64,000 nucleotides of DNA from Odobenus rosmarus divergens (Eukaryota > Chordata > Mammalia > Carnivora > Odobenidae), in contig NW_004451412.1 of assembly GCF_000321225.1 (NCBI RefSeq), positions 296,297-360,296 on the forward strand. The letters are read 5' to 3'. Position numbers and translations under genes: made by a program. Shown here piece after piece: positions 10,331-21,698 of the stretch. Each line of letters starts with the position of its first letter. Position 1 is the stretch's first letter. Under the pieces are notes generated by a model, which saw only the letters and a program-made list of their open reading frames with translations, searched no databases and had not been told where the DNA came from.

Positions 10331-11193
10331 AAGATCTGGTCTAAAAATGAATATATATATGGTAAAGAGTTGAATATCTCCAAATCAGTAGTTGGTGTTT
10401 TATGGTTGTGGAATTAGGAGTAGGTTTCTCTCTTTCTTTTTCAGAATTAACTTTAATGTTGTTGCTCTATTATTTTTATAACAAAATAAAATGAAATAGA
10501 AGCCTATGACTTGTAGCAGAGTATTAGAGTGAATTAGTGTATTTCTTATTGCTTGTATTTGTACTTAATTTTTAATATCCAGATTAAAAAACTAGTAATG
10601 CCCAATTGACTACATTGTTATTAGGTTTTTTGGAGAGGGTGCAGAACAGGATACCATTTGGTTCCTTTTTTGATAAACAGACCCCAAGTTTCCTTCTCTC
10701 TTGAGTTTCCATTGACTGGGTCTCATCTGGGAGGCCAGGATAGGCCTGGTGGGGGGGGGAGGGCAGGGAAAATGTGACTGTAGCCTTGTTGAGCAGAGAG
10801 CTTACCCTGCATTAAATTAGTAGAGTGCATTCAACTTAGAAGGTGAGACGGAAAGGTCTGGCTGGGAGGGATCTGGGAGAGAGCAGATGATTTTAGTTAC
10901 AAGAGAAGTATCCACAGATGGAACTTTCAGAGGCACCACAGGTCCAGAGAGTGGAGCAAGAAACACTGAGCAAGTCAAGTCGGGCTGTACAGGAAAGGAA
11001 GTCTGCAGACACTTGGCTGGTGGTGGAAGGTTCTTTTATGTGCAGTCCAGCGAGTCTTACCAGGGCAGGGGAAGCCATTTACAGGCACCGTGCCAGATCT
11101 AACACTGGGCTCTGGAGGTTTTCCCAAAGCAACTTTAGAGTGAGGCTGGGTAGGCCTCTCTTCAGTTTATTGACAATTACAACAGACTTGAAG
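10331..11193. other. Non-repetitive stretch, no gene seen
   Basis: About 0.86 kb. Frames at 10887-11102 and 10918-11358 overlap each other in different frames and run into a GT microsatellite. No domain or splice-like organisation is evident. Confidence 0.45.
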
Positions 11194-11195
11194 GT

Positions 11196-11228
<33 letters not shown>
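11194..11228. repeat. (GT)n microsatellite
   Basis: About 15 uninterrupted GT units. Confidence 0.97.
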
Positions 11229-11232
<4 letters not shown>

Positions 11233-11409
11233 AAAGATGTCTCTTTTCTGATTTTATTTGTGGAAGGAAGATTTTTTAAAAAGATTTTTAATTCATATTT
11301 AAATCATCACATTTTTTTTCCCCTTCAGAGGATATTTTTCTTTGTCCCTTTTGCCTAGCAATTGTTTGTTTCATCTGGGTCAAAACCAAACTTATTTCTA
11401 ATGTCTTTT

Positions 11410-11509
11410 TTTTTTTTTAAAGTAAGCCCTACACCCAACATGGGGCTTGAACTCATGACCTTGAGATCAAGAGTCACATGCTCTATGGACTGAGCCAGCC
11501 AGGTGTCCC
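11410..11509 (-). mobile_element. Can-SINE, short type
   Basis: Short minus-strand copy ('agtaagccctacacccaaca', head complement CAGCCAGGTGTCCC). Flanks TCTAATGTCTTTT (11397-11409) and TCTAATGTCCTTT (11510-11522) are the target duplication with one change. Confidence 0.92.
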
Positions 11510-11555
11510 TCTAATGTCCTTTTAATAATTTTTTCTTTTAATCTTCTTTCTCTTT

Positions 11556-11755
11556 TTTATTTTTTAAAAGATTTATTTATTTATTTGACAGAGAGAGACA
11601 CAGCAAAGAGAGGGAACACAAGCAGGGGGAGAGGGAAAGGGAGAAGCAGGCTTCCCGCCAAGCAGGGAGCCCAACGTGGGGCTTGATCCCAGGACCCCGG
11701 GACCATGACCTGAGCCGAAGGCACATGCTTAACGACTGAGCTACCCAGGCACCCC
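11556..11755 (-). mobile_element. Can-SINE, arctoid-type body
   Basis: Full minus-strand copy with 'gacagagagagacacagc' and 'gaagcaggcttcccgcc'. Flanking TTCTTTCTCT at 11544-11553 and 11757-11766. Confidence 0.93.
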
Positions 11756-11766
11756 ATTCTTTCTCT

Positions 11767-12558
11767 GTTTTAAAAATGTAAAAACTTCAACTATGCAATA
11801 GGAGAGTTTTCTTTTTCCCAGCAACACAAGGCAAGTGTAGGTTTACCATTTGAATAGTTTAATAATCTGAATGATCAAATCATGAGTACTAGGAGAGTGT
11901 CATGGGTAGGGACAGGAGAGGCAGGGTAAGGACAATTGCAACCTGGAAGCACTGTTTTCTAATGACTTATAATTGGTGTTATTAGATAAGTATTTAATAT
12001 ATTAAAATACCTTTCAGAACTGCATTAAAAGAAATGGTAGTAAAGAACAGGAAGCAATTACCTCAAAATGAAAGCATTTGCTGGACATATCATCATTCAC
12101 CTGGCCCATAAAATACTGTTTTTTTCAGAGATGGTTTAAAAATTCTAAATTATCTTACATTATTTGTAGGCAACCAAGTACATTGGATCTGATATTAAAT
12201 TGCAGCAGATTTTCTCTTGTCTTAAGGGCCTGCTGTGGCATAACTCCAAAGATCAGATGTCACCTCTGCCTGAGAAGTCCTACATAATTTTTAATTTTTC
12301 TGTAGTGCTTTACAATGCACACATGTTACTACGTGGGTGATTAAAGATTGTCAGATACTCTCTGGTTATAAACTGAAGAGTGGCTTCCACTTTCATAGAA
12401 CCTCCTTTGAACTTGAGTATAGTGCATACTCTGGTAAATAGTGGTGGTTTGCCAACTCATTAATAAGGTCAGTTTTCTAGATGATATAGTTACAAAATGC
12501 AGGCCCTTCTCTCATCAACAGATAGTTTCAGTAGCAAAGTCAAAGTGGTAAGACTTAA
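11767..12558. other. Non-repetitive stretch, no gene seen
   Basis: About 0.8 kb of AT-rich sequence. The 69-residue frame at 12078-12287 has no known domain. Confidence 0.5.
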
Positions 12559-12573
12559 AATATTTATTACTTT

Positions 12574-12703
12574 TTTTATTTTTAAGTAGGCTCCATGCCC
12601 AGGGTGGATCCCAATGCGGGGCTTGAACTCATGACCCTGAGATCAAGAGCTGAGTTGAGATCAACATTTGGATCCCCAACAAACTGAGCCACCCAGGCAA
12701 CCC
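12574..12703 (-). mobile_element. Can-SINE, head-to-head partner (left)
   Basis: Short minus-strand copy ('aagtaggctccatgcccagg'). Flanked by the perfect 15-bp duplication AATATTTATTACTTT at 12559-12573 and 12704-12718. Its head lies 30 bases from the head of the next SINE. Confidence 0.95.
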
Positions 12704-12733
12704 AATATTTATTACTTTTAAAAGCACCCATCC

Positions 12734-12908
12734 ATGGGGCACCTAGGTGGCTCAGTTGGTAAAGCGTCTGATTATTTCGGCTCAGGTGATAATCTCAAGG
12801 TTGTGAGATTGAGCCCTGCATGAGGGTCTGCACTGGGTGTGGAGCCTGCTTAAGATTCTCTCTCTCCCTCTTTGTCTGCTCCCCCTTCCTCTCTAAAAAA
12901 TAAAAAAT
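12734..12908 (+). mobile_element. Can-SINE, head-to-head partner (right)
   Basis: Plus-strand copy, head GGGGCACCTAGGTGGCTCAG, body 'ctgcactgggtgtggagcct'. Perfect 13-bp duplication AAAGCACCCATCC at 12721-12733 and 12909-12921. Confidence 0.95.
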
Positions 12909-12921
12909 AAAGCACCCATCC

Positions 12922-13544
12922 TATAATAGCCAGCAACCAGCACACCACACCTTTTTTAAAAAAGACAATGATATATTTAGAGATGCCCTTTTCTTAAAAA
13001 AAAAAAAATCCTAAAATGTTTTATTTCTCAAGCTACATTAGATCTTTACAGCATTTTCTCTCTTATCCCAGTTATCTAATTTCCTTAGATCAAATTAAAC
13101 AGCTGCATGATGTCTTCTCTTCAAATTCTTTAATAACAACAACATTTTGTACTTAGCACTACTTTGCCTAAGACTCACCTAGATGAACTATGGAGAGTGT
13201 ATCACATATAGTTTTATTTTTAATGATCACGGTACCTGTTCAGGGTGACAGCTAGAAATTCAAAGATCTCATTGAAATAGAATGCTCAGGTAAAAGGACT
13301 GATTGGTTTTCTGATAAAAGCGTTTTTTGTTTCCTGCCTTTATTCATTCAGCTGTAGGAGGTACATATTTAGTATTTGTGGCATAATGATGACATCACGA
13401 AAAGTTAAATGATGTTAATTTAAAGCATCAGTATAATAGACTTAACAAGACATTAAGAGTCAAATTAATGCTATGAAGTCATAGAGGAAAAATGTTTTGG
13501 CTAGATGATAAGGGAGGGCTTTGGGAGGATGTGGGATTTTTTTG
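12922..13544. other. Non-repetitive stretch, no gene seen
   Basis: AT-rich, without recognisable repeats, RNA genes or coding frames. Confidence 0.5.
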
Positions 13545-14660
13545 TTCATCCATCCATTCATCACATGTTTATTGAGAGCTTACTAAGTTCTTTCTTGGAA
13601 CCTTTCTATGTGTTGGGACTAGAGCAGTGGACAGGATTCAGTAGTTCTCTGCTCTTGAAGTGTTTACATTCTGGTGGGAGAACAAGACACAAAGAGAAAA
13701 AATGAATTTAATAAGAAATATCTGAAGATGGCCCTGCAGGGGGCCCCTGGGTGGCTCAGTCAGTTGAGCATCTGCCTTCAGCTCAGGTCATGATCCCAAG
13801 GGTCCTGGGATCTAGCTCCATGTTGTCAGGCTCCCTGCTCAGTGGGGAGTCTGCTTCTCCCTCTCCTCCCTACTTGTGCTCTCTCTTATTATCTCTCCTC
13901 TCTCTCAAATAAATAAAATCTTAAAAAAAAAAAAAAAAAGAAAAAATGGCCCTGAGGAACTTTAATACAGCGTGCTCTGATAGAGTGTCTTGAGAGGATA
14001 CTTTAGATTGTTGGCCAATATAGGCTGCTTTAAAGGGGTGACATTTAAGCTGAGACCTGAATGACAAGAAGAAACCAGCCATCCTGTGATCTGGACATTA
14101 CAGGCAGAGGTGCAGCCAGTGCCCAGACCCTTCGGCAGAAGGAAGCTTGATCTGTTGGAGGGACAAAAAGATGAGATCAGAAAGGGTGGTAGGGACCAGA
14201 TCATGTAGGACATGTGGGACTTTTTTTTCTTGATGAGTTTGGATTTAATGCTAATTGTAGTGGTAAGGCATGGGAGGGCTTTAAGCAAAGGAGGGCCATG
14301 AACTCGTTAATTTTTAAAAATTTCATTCCAGATGCTGTGTAAAGAGTGGATTTAAGGAAGGCAAGAGCAGAAGCGGGGGTACTAAGGAGTGGTGACTGTA
14401 GAAGTCTAAGCAAGAAACTTCGCTGTCTTTTACGAGGAGGGTGGTGGGATGCAGTGAAGTGGATAAACTTGGGATGTGTTTTGGTATAGAGTCTATAGGA
14501 CCTACTAATGGATTTGAAATGGGACATGGAGAAAATAGAAATCAGGGATGACTTGTAGGTTTCTGGCTAAGCAACTGGGTAAATGATGGTGAACTTTAAA
14601 GAAAGACTTGGATTTAGAGGGAAGGAGCCAGGAATTTCAGTTATGGAGGTACAATAGACA
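13545..14660 (-). mobile_element. LINE-2, 3' UTR plus C-terminal ORF, split by a SINE
   Basis: Long L2 on the minus strand. From the left it shows the 3' end ('cacatgtttattgagagctt', 'gttgggactagagcagtgg'). After the SINE the ORF2 C-terminal region follows ('ggtgacatttaagctgagac', 'gggaccagatcatgtaggac', 'tttaagcaaaggagggccat', 'gtagaagtctaagcaagaa'). It continues to 'ttgtaggtttctggctaagc' near 14560-14660. This end overlaps in consensus position with the start of the copy at 26003. Many stops; inactive. Confidence 0.85.
13741..13944 (+). mobile_element. Can-SINE nested in L2
   Basis: Full copy, head GGGGCCCCTGGGTGGCTCAG, long A tail. Flanks GATGGCCCTGCAGG (13727-13740) and AATGGCCCTGAGG (13945-13957) form the duplication with small changes. 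Confidence 0.94.
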
Positions 14661-15876
14661 TGGCTTATGGAGTAGGCATTTTAGATTGGGTAAAAACAAA
14701 GTTTTTACTCAATGCTTCCAAGAACAGAGGACATCAAATTCTCCTTGATAAACTAAAAACTATTATAAATGAATAGTTTTTCTCTTACATCATGAGTTGT
14801 CAGGAGAAGTAGACCAGGAAGTTTGGGAAAATAAAAAAAGAGTAGAAAATAGAAACAAGAAGAATAAGCAGGCTAGAGAAAGACATAGAGATGGAGAGGT
14901 ACAGAAAGAAAAATTACAGACAAAACAAGACACACTCAGAATTACAGACACAAAGGACATGCATATCTGCAGAGATTCTGCATTCTCCTGTGTTCTACAC
15001 CTAGAGCTAAAGAGAGATAAAGGAGGCAGTTGGAAAGGAGGTCAGAACACTTTTCCTTTATTGTAATTTACTGTAGAAGTGATACCAAGATACTGGCCAA
15101 AAGCAAATGAGACCAAAGGCTTTTCAAAAGTAGAAAAATTGCCTTTATTCTTTTTTTTTTTTGCTATTTAGAGAGGATCTTGCACCCTGAAATTTGTCCA
15201 GGATGAAAATGGTTTTTATAATTTGTTATTAGCTAAGTGGCAGGTTGAATAATGATCTGAAAAATGTATCAGTAGCAAAGCACAATTACTTTTGTAAAGA
15301 AAGGAGACACCCGAAAGGGGTTCTTTCTCCTTAATGGAAAAAGTGACAAATTAACTTTCAGTTATTGGGTAAAGTTGAGCTATGAGAAGAAACACGTAAA
15401 CAAATACACAGTGAATATGTACATACATTCTGCACCATACCATACTCTAAGCCCACCTAAATTTCTTGATGTAATAAATAGTCTCCATTTAGAATAGAAA
15501 AACACTCTGAGATTTTTGTTTGATTATTGTAAATAGGATCTCATTCATCCTAGACCCAAAGATTATTTTCTTTAAAATTGCTTATTGGTTAAAATGTGTT
15601 TACTAGAATTCCACAAGAACCTACAAATGAATCAGTTCAGCAAGAAGATATGAGTGACAAAATTTTAGATAAGTGTATTATTAGAAGACTAAGAAAATAA
15701 AATGCTACGTGTACTGTAAGAGGAGCTATATCACCAGGACCTCCACTCTCCTTCCCTCCAAAAGGCCTGTGAAACTCTTATCACAAATAATAAAAATAAT
15801 TGAGAGAGTTTAAGCTATGGAACTACATTGGGCTGAACAGTCAGGAAATATGTATGGCTGAGGATTTTCTTTCTTT
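14661..15876. other. Unique 1.2-kb stretch, no gene seen
   Basis: No repeat is recognised. The 89-residue frame at 14797-15066 is lysine/glutamate-rich because the DNA is purine-rich. I see no domain, no start context and no homologue. Confidence 0.5.
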
Positions 15877-16011
15877 GCTTTTTTTTTTTTAAAGATTAAA
15901 AAAAAATTTTTTTTTTTTTTTAAGTAATCTCTACACCCAGTGTGGATCTCGAACTTAAAGCCCCAAGATCATCAGTCTCCTGCTCCACAGACTGAGCCAG
16001 CCAGGTGCCCC
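15877..16011 (-). mobile_element. Can-SINE, short type with long T-run
   Basis: Minus-strand short copy ('aagtaatctctacacccagt', head complement CAGCCAGGTGCCCC). The tail appears as T/A-rich runs at 15877-15920. Eroded duplication near 15861-15876 and 16012-16027. Confidence 0.88.
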
Positions 16012-16019
16012 AAGATTTT

Positions 16020-16093
16020 TCTTTTTATCTCTCCTCTTTCCTCCTTCTCTCTGTCCCTCCCTCTTTCTCTCTTTCTTCCTTTTCCTTTTTTTA
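16020..16093. repeat. Polypyrimidine tract
   Basis: Nearly pure C/T run on the plus strand, next to the SINE end. Confidence 0.85.
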
Positions 16094-16879
16094 AATTCTT
16101 AAATTTCCTCAAGAGGACAGGCGGAGGACACTTAATTAAAACATTACACATGGTTCTGTTATTCATGAATATGTCCTAGTATTTCTGTGAAAAAACTGGG
16201 CTAGATTTCTAAAATCTATTTTAACATTCTGAAATAATACTGTGAAACTTTCATTTACCCTCTTTTCCTGGCTTTTTGCCTTTTAGGATATTTATGACGA
16301 TGTTAATACTGTTAGCATCAGGGTCAGCTCTGCTGGCTTCAGGACAGAATGAAGCCATGGGCACTGAGAAATGGGGATGACTGGGGATGTGTTATGATTT
16401 ATACAGACAGACAAATTATCCCTGCCTGTTGTTCGTGAATGAAATTAAATGTGTGCCACAGAGGAGTTCTGTATGAATGGTCACTCAGGATAGAGAGCTA
16501 CAACAGACAGTAGTCTAGTTTGTTAGTATGGAAAGTTTTATGTAGGAAGTATTACTGTTGGAGTTTTCCTTGGAAGTTTCAAGGTGAGTTTTGATGATTA
16601 CATATAACTTGTAATGGTGAATGGATTACATATGAGGCAACTGTCTTAAGTATTGAAAGAGAGACCTTTTGACTTGAATTACCACTTATCCCACACAGCA
16701 GCTGGTGCCTATGGGTTGTCACATAGCTGTGCAGTTTGGTTTTATGCAAGAATATGGGTGGCTAGACTGGAGTGCTGGTGCTTTCTTGGCCAAGAACAAG
16801 GCAGACTTCCCGACATACCTTCTCTGCAAACCCTCTAACCCAGGTGACAGAGATTAGAATAGATTTTAGGAGTCACCTT
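16094..16879. other. Unique stretch, no gene seen
   Basis: About 0.8 kb without recognised repeats. The 61-residue frame at 16653-16838 has no family match I can name. Confidence 0.5.
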
Positions 16880-16894
16880 AAGAGGAGAAGATGA

Positions 16895-17079
16895 GGGATG
16901 CCTGGGTGGCTCAGTGGGTTAAGCGTCTGCCTTCAGCTCAGGTCATGATTCCAGGGTCCTGGGATCGAGCCCCGAGTTGGGCTCCCTGCTCAGTGGGGAG
17001 TGTGCTTCTCTCTCTCCCTCCCTCTGCCCTTCCCCCTACTTGTGCTCTCTAGCTAATAAAATCTTTTAAAAAAAAAAAA
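16895..17079 (+). mobile_element. Can-SINE, tail-to-tail partner (left)
   Basis: Plus-strand copy with head GGGATGCCTGGGTGGCTCAG and long A tail. Flanks AAGAGGAGAAGATGA (16880-16894) and the AAAGGAGAGTAGAGA region just after the tail form an eroded duplication. Confidence 0.94.
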
Positions 17080-17168
17080 AAGGAGAGTAGAGAGGGAGAA
17101 TCTGAAAGATGTGTTGCCCCTCACTAAATATTTCCCTCCCATTTGATATTACTTAACCAGGAGTTCTT

Positions 17169-17363
17169 TTTTTTTTTTTTAAGATTTTATTTATTTGACA
17201 GAGGGAGACACAGCGAGAGAGGGAACACAAGCAGGGGGAGTGGGAGAGGGAGAAGCAGGCTTCCTGCTGAGCAGGGAGCCCGATGTGGGGCTTGATCCCA
17301 GGACCCTGAGATCATGACCTGAGCCGAAGGCAGATGCTTAACGACTGAGCCATCCGGGAACCC
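17169..17363 (-). mobile_element. Can-SINE, tail-to-tail partner (right)
   Basis: Minus-strand copy. Flanks CTTAACCAGGAGTTCTT (17152-17168) and CTCAACCAGAAGTTCTT (17364-17380) differ at two of 17 positions. It lies 89 bases from the preceding plus-strand copy. Confidence 0.95.
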
Positions 17364-17540
17364 CTCAACCAGAAGTTCTTAAAAATATATATATAGTAGT
17401 AGTATTGTTATTTTAAAGTTTATTTATGTGGCTCTCATGAATACCCTGACAACTCCCTTTTTACCTCCAAGTGGGAGTCACTGCCGGTCCGTGTTTGGCT
17501 GACGGTTGCAGCAGCTCGGGGTGTGCTGGTTGGGAGAGCT

Positions 17541-17622
17541 CGCTGGACCCGGAGCCAAGGAGACGAGTGTTGTGGAAGCTCTTCTGCTCATCAGCTGTAT
17601 GTCCTCAAGAAAGTCTCTGCCT
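17541..17622 (+). mobile_element. MIR fragment
   Basis: Diverged MIR core: 'ggacccggagccaaggagac', 'ctcatcagctgtatgtcctc', 'aagaaagtctctgcct', in the order of the MIR consensus. It lies in a locally GC-rich stretch. Confidence 0.55.
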
Positions 17623-17651
17623 TGCTGGCGCCGGAGTCTAACAGAGTGTAA

Positions 17652-17863
17652 CAGGGGTTGACAGCCCTTTTCTATAATAGACCAGAAAGTAAATATTTTA
17701 AGCTGCCCAGGCCACATATGGTCTCTGTTGAATACTCTACTTTGGTTTCACTTGTTTTGTTATAACCTTTAAAAAATATAAAAACCATTCTTAGCTCCTG
17801 AGCCATACAAAAGCAGGTTGTGGGCTGCATTTGGTTCCCTTGCCTTAGTTTGCTTGACCCCTG
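17652..17863 (+). mobile_element. hAT-type DNA transposon remnant (MER-like)
   Basis: Short non-autonomous DNA element with terminal inverted repeats CAGGGGTTGACAG at the left and CTTGACCCCTG at the right. The body is typical of a common mammalian MER element ('agaccagaaagtaaatattt', 'gccacatatggtctctgtt', 'tgggctgcatttggtt'). Flanking 8-bp duplications are not preserved. The exact family name is not certain. Confidence 0.8.
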
Positions 17864-19189
17864 ATCTATATACTAGAAAAGGAGGGGGGAGAAAAACAAA
17901 AAGGAGGAATTTGAACTGGCAGTTTTTAGATGTAGGACTGTGAGCAACAGCAGGCTAAAGAGTAGATTCTGGGGGCAAGGGTTTTCGTTTGCTTGTGTTT
18001 TGTTTTAAATATGTATTTTCATGATATAATTTCTCTTGTAATTTCCTTGATTTTAAATTTGATTCCATTCTTATCCCCTATTCTTCTTCAGGTCTCCAGA
18101 CATATTATTACTTACCATTCTGTAGTATTCCCCAAATTTCTTTTGGCATATAGATTGCTGGGAGAAGAAAACAGGTTAGAGGAATGGCTTTCTTTGCGGA
18201 TGGAGATGTGACCTTTCGCTTACAGAAAGGGAAGTGCCATTGTATTGCTCCTGGAGGCCTAAGCAAAGAAAAGAGTATTCAACAGGCAGACCCCAGCATC
18301 TCTCAGTTCTGGGAGGGTCCTGGGAATGGCTGGGGGAGGCAGGGAGTGAATGTTAAGAAATACCCCAGTTCTTCCTTTCTGATAATGTTGAATGTTATTA
18401 CTCCACTTAACCAACAGTCCAAAGCTCTGTTTAGAGTCCCCTTAGCCCGTTTTGGAATGTGATGACATTTTGGTTTCCTGAAAGACAAGACCCCAAAGAG
18501 GGTGCACACTCCAGACCCCGTCACTTGCTCTCCACCTCCTCCCCCACCAATACACCCATGTCCTGTGCCCCCCTCCTACGTTTCTCCTCTTCTCTGCCCC
18601 CTTACATGATTTCTACAGCAGTCAGGAGCTGTCCAGCCACCTCAGTTTCCTAGCATGGCCCACTGAGTTTCTCCACTGTGGCTTTTGGCAGATGCAGTTG
18701 GTGACTTGCATGTGGTCCAATTACTGACTTTGGCGCTTTGATTCCAGAACCACTTTGAACATTTTCCTTCTATCCTCAGGCAGGCACAGTGGACGAGAAA
18801 GCCTACACCAAGCTCTACTTTTTCACCTTCTGTTTACTTCTCCACTGCAGTAATTTGGTAATGGCTCCCTCCACTCCACAAAAATGCTCTCTCTGTCTTT
18901 TTTTTCCTTTGGAAGGCTCACTAGTGATTTTGGCACTGATGCATGGAATGGACACTTTTTCAGCCCTTTCCTAACTGAACATCTTTGTTGCGGGGACACT
19001 GTTGGCCATTGGCACACGTTAAAATGCTTTATTACCAGGTTTCTTGGCTCCTTTTCATGCTTCTCGCTGCCCCTTCTCTTGCAGCAGCACCCCTGTTTTA
19101 CTCCCCACCCCTCTGTCCCCCGCCCCGTGATGTTGTGGTTTCCTGGGGTTCTTTCTAAAACCTTCTTCTCCTGCGTGCTCCCTTGAGAT
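17864..19189. other. Unique 1.3-kb stretch, no gene established
   Basis: Several overlapping short frames on both strands (18184-18462, 18459-18653, 18823-19197) but none with a recognisable domain. A polypyrimidine/AG motif at 18765-18780 resembles a splice acceptor. The following frame is short and unidentified, so I do not call an exon. Confidence 0.45.
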
Positions 19190-20290
19190 GGTTTCATTTA
19201 TTTTTGAGGTGTTAACTGTCACCTCCATGCTTGCAGCTGTCAAATGTGCATTCCATCCTTACCTTCTCCCATAACTTCACCCTCCTTTATCCCGATGCTT
19301 GGCAGACATAACGTCAAACTTACCCCAGTCCCTTCTCTTAAAACCTGAAGCTCTTCTTTTATTCCCCATCTTAGTTACCCAAGTCACTCAGCCAGAAAGT
19401 GTGAACATCTTCCTAGACCTACATGTTTCTCTTTTTTTAAAGAGCTTTCTAAAAAAATTTTTTATTATTTTTTTAAAGATTTATTTATTAGAGAGCGTGA
19501 GAGCACGTGTGTATGCCCAGGGGGAGGGGCAGAGGGGGAGGGAGAGAGAGAGAGAGGAAATATCCAGCAGACTCCCTGCTGGGCGTGGAGCCCTACATGG
19601 GCTTGATCCCAGAACCCTGAGATCATGACCTGAGCTGAAATCAAGAGTCGGCTGCTTAAACGACTGAGTCACCCAGGCGCCCCTACGTGTTTCTCTTTTG
19701 TTCGCTTCTTTCTCCACCTAATCATTTGGCAAATTCTGCTGATTTTATCTCTTAACTGCTTCTCCTCTGCTTCCCTCCTCTCTACTACCACGTTACTAAT
19801 TCAGGCTCTCATCACTCCTTTCCACATTTTATCCAGTTTTGTTTTTCTTAAATCCATCCTTCCGTGGGTAGCCATATCTGATATTCAAGCCTGTTGCCAT
19901 GTCACATTCCTTCAGTTTCTTCAGTGGCTAACAGAATAAAACCCAGACTCCTTAACATGCCTACCGGACTGTCTATGATCTGGCTCTTCCACCTCTCCAG
20001 ACGCATTTCCTTATAGTCTTTGTCCACTTTAACTTCTAGTCATGCCACATTCTTGGAGTTCCTGGAGCAGTACATTCACTTTCTTGTTTCCGTGTCTTTT
20101 CTTGTGCTGCTTCTTTGTCCTGGCTCCTTCTATGTGTCCTTCAGCACTCAGCTGAGATTCGTGCCCACATGTTAGGTATCCCTTTCTCTTACCACATTTA
20201 TTGAAGTTACTTGTTGATATCTAGGTCTCCGTGGAATGGCACTCCTCCAAGACAAAGGAATCCTGTTTGTGCCTCCTTGAATCCCAAAGC
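19190..20290 (+). mobile_element. LINE-2, C-terminal ORF2 to 3' end, split by a SINE
   Basis: Plus-strand L2, in consensus order: 'gtcactcagccagaaagtgt', then after the SINE 'taactgcttctcctctgctt', 'aggctctcatcactcctttc', 'ttcagtggctaacagaataa', 'gactccttaacatgcctacc', 'tctatgatctggctcttcca', 'tcagcactcagctgagattc', and the 3' end near 'ctccgtggaatggcactcc'. Frameshifted and stop-laden. Confidence 0.85.
19436..19682 (-). mobile_element. Can-SINE nested in L2
   Basis: Minus-strand copy, unusually long because of an extra T/A-rich tail. Flanks CTACATGTTTCTCTTTT (19419-19435) and CTACGTGTTTCTCTTTT (19683-19699) differ at one position. Confidence 0.95.
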
Positions 20291-20440
20291 CTTCCTCTCA
20301 TTTAGCCCTACGACAACCCTGAGCAGTTGACATTATATCTGTTTTATGGGGGACAAAACTAAAGAACAAAAGAAGCTAACTAAATATCTTCCTCTGTATC
20401 ACGTAGCTGACGTAGCAGGAGCGCAGGGGTTCTGTCAGTA
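20285..20440 (-). mobile_element. MIR fragment
   Basis: Reverse-complement MIR: 'cctacgacaaccctgagcag', 'atatctgttttatgggggac', 'atcacgtagctgacgtagc'. Adjoins the end of the L2. Confidence 0.6.
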
Positions 20441-20524
20441 TTTACACGGACTAGTTACACATTCAGAATGAAACAATAACTTGCAGTGATCATAAGTTAA
20501 AGAAATACTGACATTATCTTGTGA

Positions 20525-20730
20525 TTTTTGGGACAATGGAAAGAACAGTAGATTTAGTATCAAAGACCTAGGTTAAAATATTGTTTTAGCCATTTCTAGC
20601 CAAACTGATTGATGCCAACTTACCTCCTCTGAGCTTTGCCTCATCTTCAAAGTGGGCATGGTAATAGTTGGACAAGTCCTGTGTGTGCAAGTGCTTTGTA
20701 AGGGCTGTACAAATGTAATACAAATACGAC
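20525..20730 (+). mobile_element. MIR
   Basis: Plus-strand MIR over most of its length: 'aaagacctaggttaaaata', 'acttacctcctctgagcttt', 'tcttcaaagtgggcatggta', 'gtgctttgtaagggctgtac'. Confidence 0.7.
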
Positions 20731-21477
20731 TTCTTACTTAGCTTTTCACTTGACTTAACAAATACAGATAACGCCTCAGAGAACAGATTCTGGCCAAGTT
20801 ACTTTTGTTTTTTCATGGTATTGTACCTCAGCCTCTTCACTTACAAATTAGAGATATTTTCCTCTAGTTTTGAGGAACAAATGAATTCATGTCTATGATC
20901 ACCAGGAGAGTGCAGCTTTTAGAATGCCCTGTGCAAGTTTGGGAGTACAAACGTACACGCCTTGGAAAGCTCCTGCCTTAACTTGAAGTCGGATGTCCTG
21001 TGCCAGATAAATTGGGTCAGTCTGTAAGCGAAAGCTTGTATTGCTCCAGCCAATACACAAGGCTTCTTATCCTGCCTTTTGTGCGAAGTAAACATGATGC
21101 TTCCCTCTCCCTCTCTGCTCCGTTGCTGCTTTTGTTACCGGAGGGTTCACTTTGCAGATTTTTTTTTTCCTGAGCCCTATCACTTTTCTTGATAGAATAT
21201 CTGCTGAGGTTGCCACCTATGGGCATCATTTCCTTTAGGGAACCTAGCTTGTGTGTGTTCAAGAGTCATTCAGACAAAGTCGTTTTGGTGAGGGTATTAC
21301 AGGATTTTATGGTCTGCAACACCGGATTTCCAATTGAATTGCTCCAAGTGCCTACCTGTAAGGGAGGAGGTTTTATTTCATGGGCTGATAGAGTTTCAGG
21401 TTATCACTAATTTGTATACAAAGCTCTTAATGAGAAGTTTTACATTTACAGTATGTCTTCACCTGAAAATTTCATTT
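20731..21477. other. Unique stretch, no gene seen
   Basis: About 0.75 kb. Frames at 21017-21262 and 21189-21410 are short and unidentified. Confidence 0.5.
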
Positions 21478-21493
21478 AAAAATAGTTTCATTT

Positions 21494-21682
21494 GGGGCAC
21501 CTGGGTGGCTCAGTGGGTGAGGCGTCTGCCTTCAGCTCAGGTCATGATCCCAGGGTCCTGGAATCCAGCCCTACGGAGGGAGTCTGCTTCTCCCTCTCTT
21601 TCTGCCCCCCCCCCCACTCATGCTCATGTGCTTGCTCACTTTCTCTCAAATAAATAAATAAATAAAATCTTTAAAAATAAAT
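21494..21682 (+). mobile_element. Can-SINE with perfect 16-bp duplication
   Basis: Plus-strand copy. Perfect flanking AAAAATAGTTTCATTT at 21478-21493 and 21683-21698. A C-run lies in the CT-rich region. Confidence 0.96.
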
Positions 21683-21698
21683 AAAAATAGTTTCATTT

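Noticed and set aside
9757..11228. CRISPR-like or array-like repeat spacing
   Set aside because: The repeats here are simple GT microsatellites. No spaced direct repeats, and the DNA is clearly mammalian.
14797..15066. 89-residue charged open frame
   Set aside because: Low-complexity K/E/R composition from purine-rich DNA. No homologue recognised.
18765..18974. Possible splice acceptor followed by a 61-residue open frame
   Set aside because: A polypyrimidine-AG motif alone is common. No domain, donor site or neighbouring exon could be identified.
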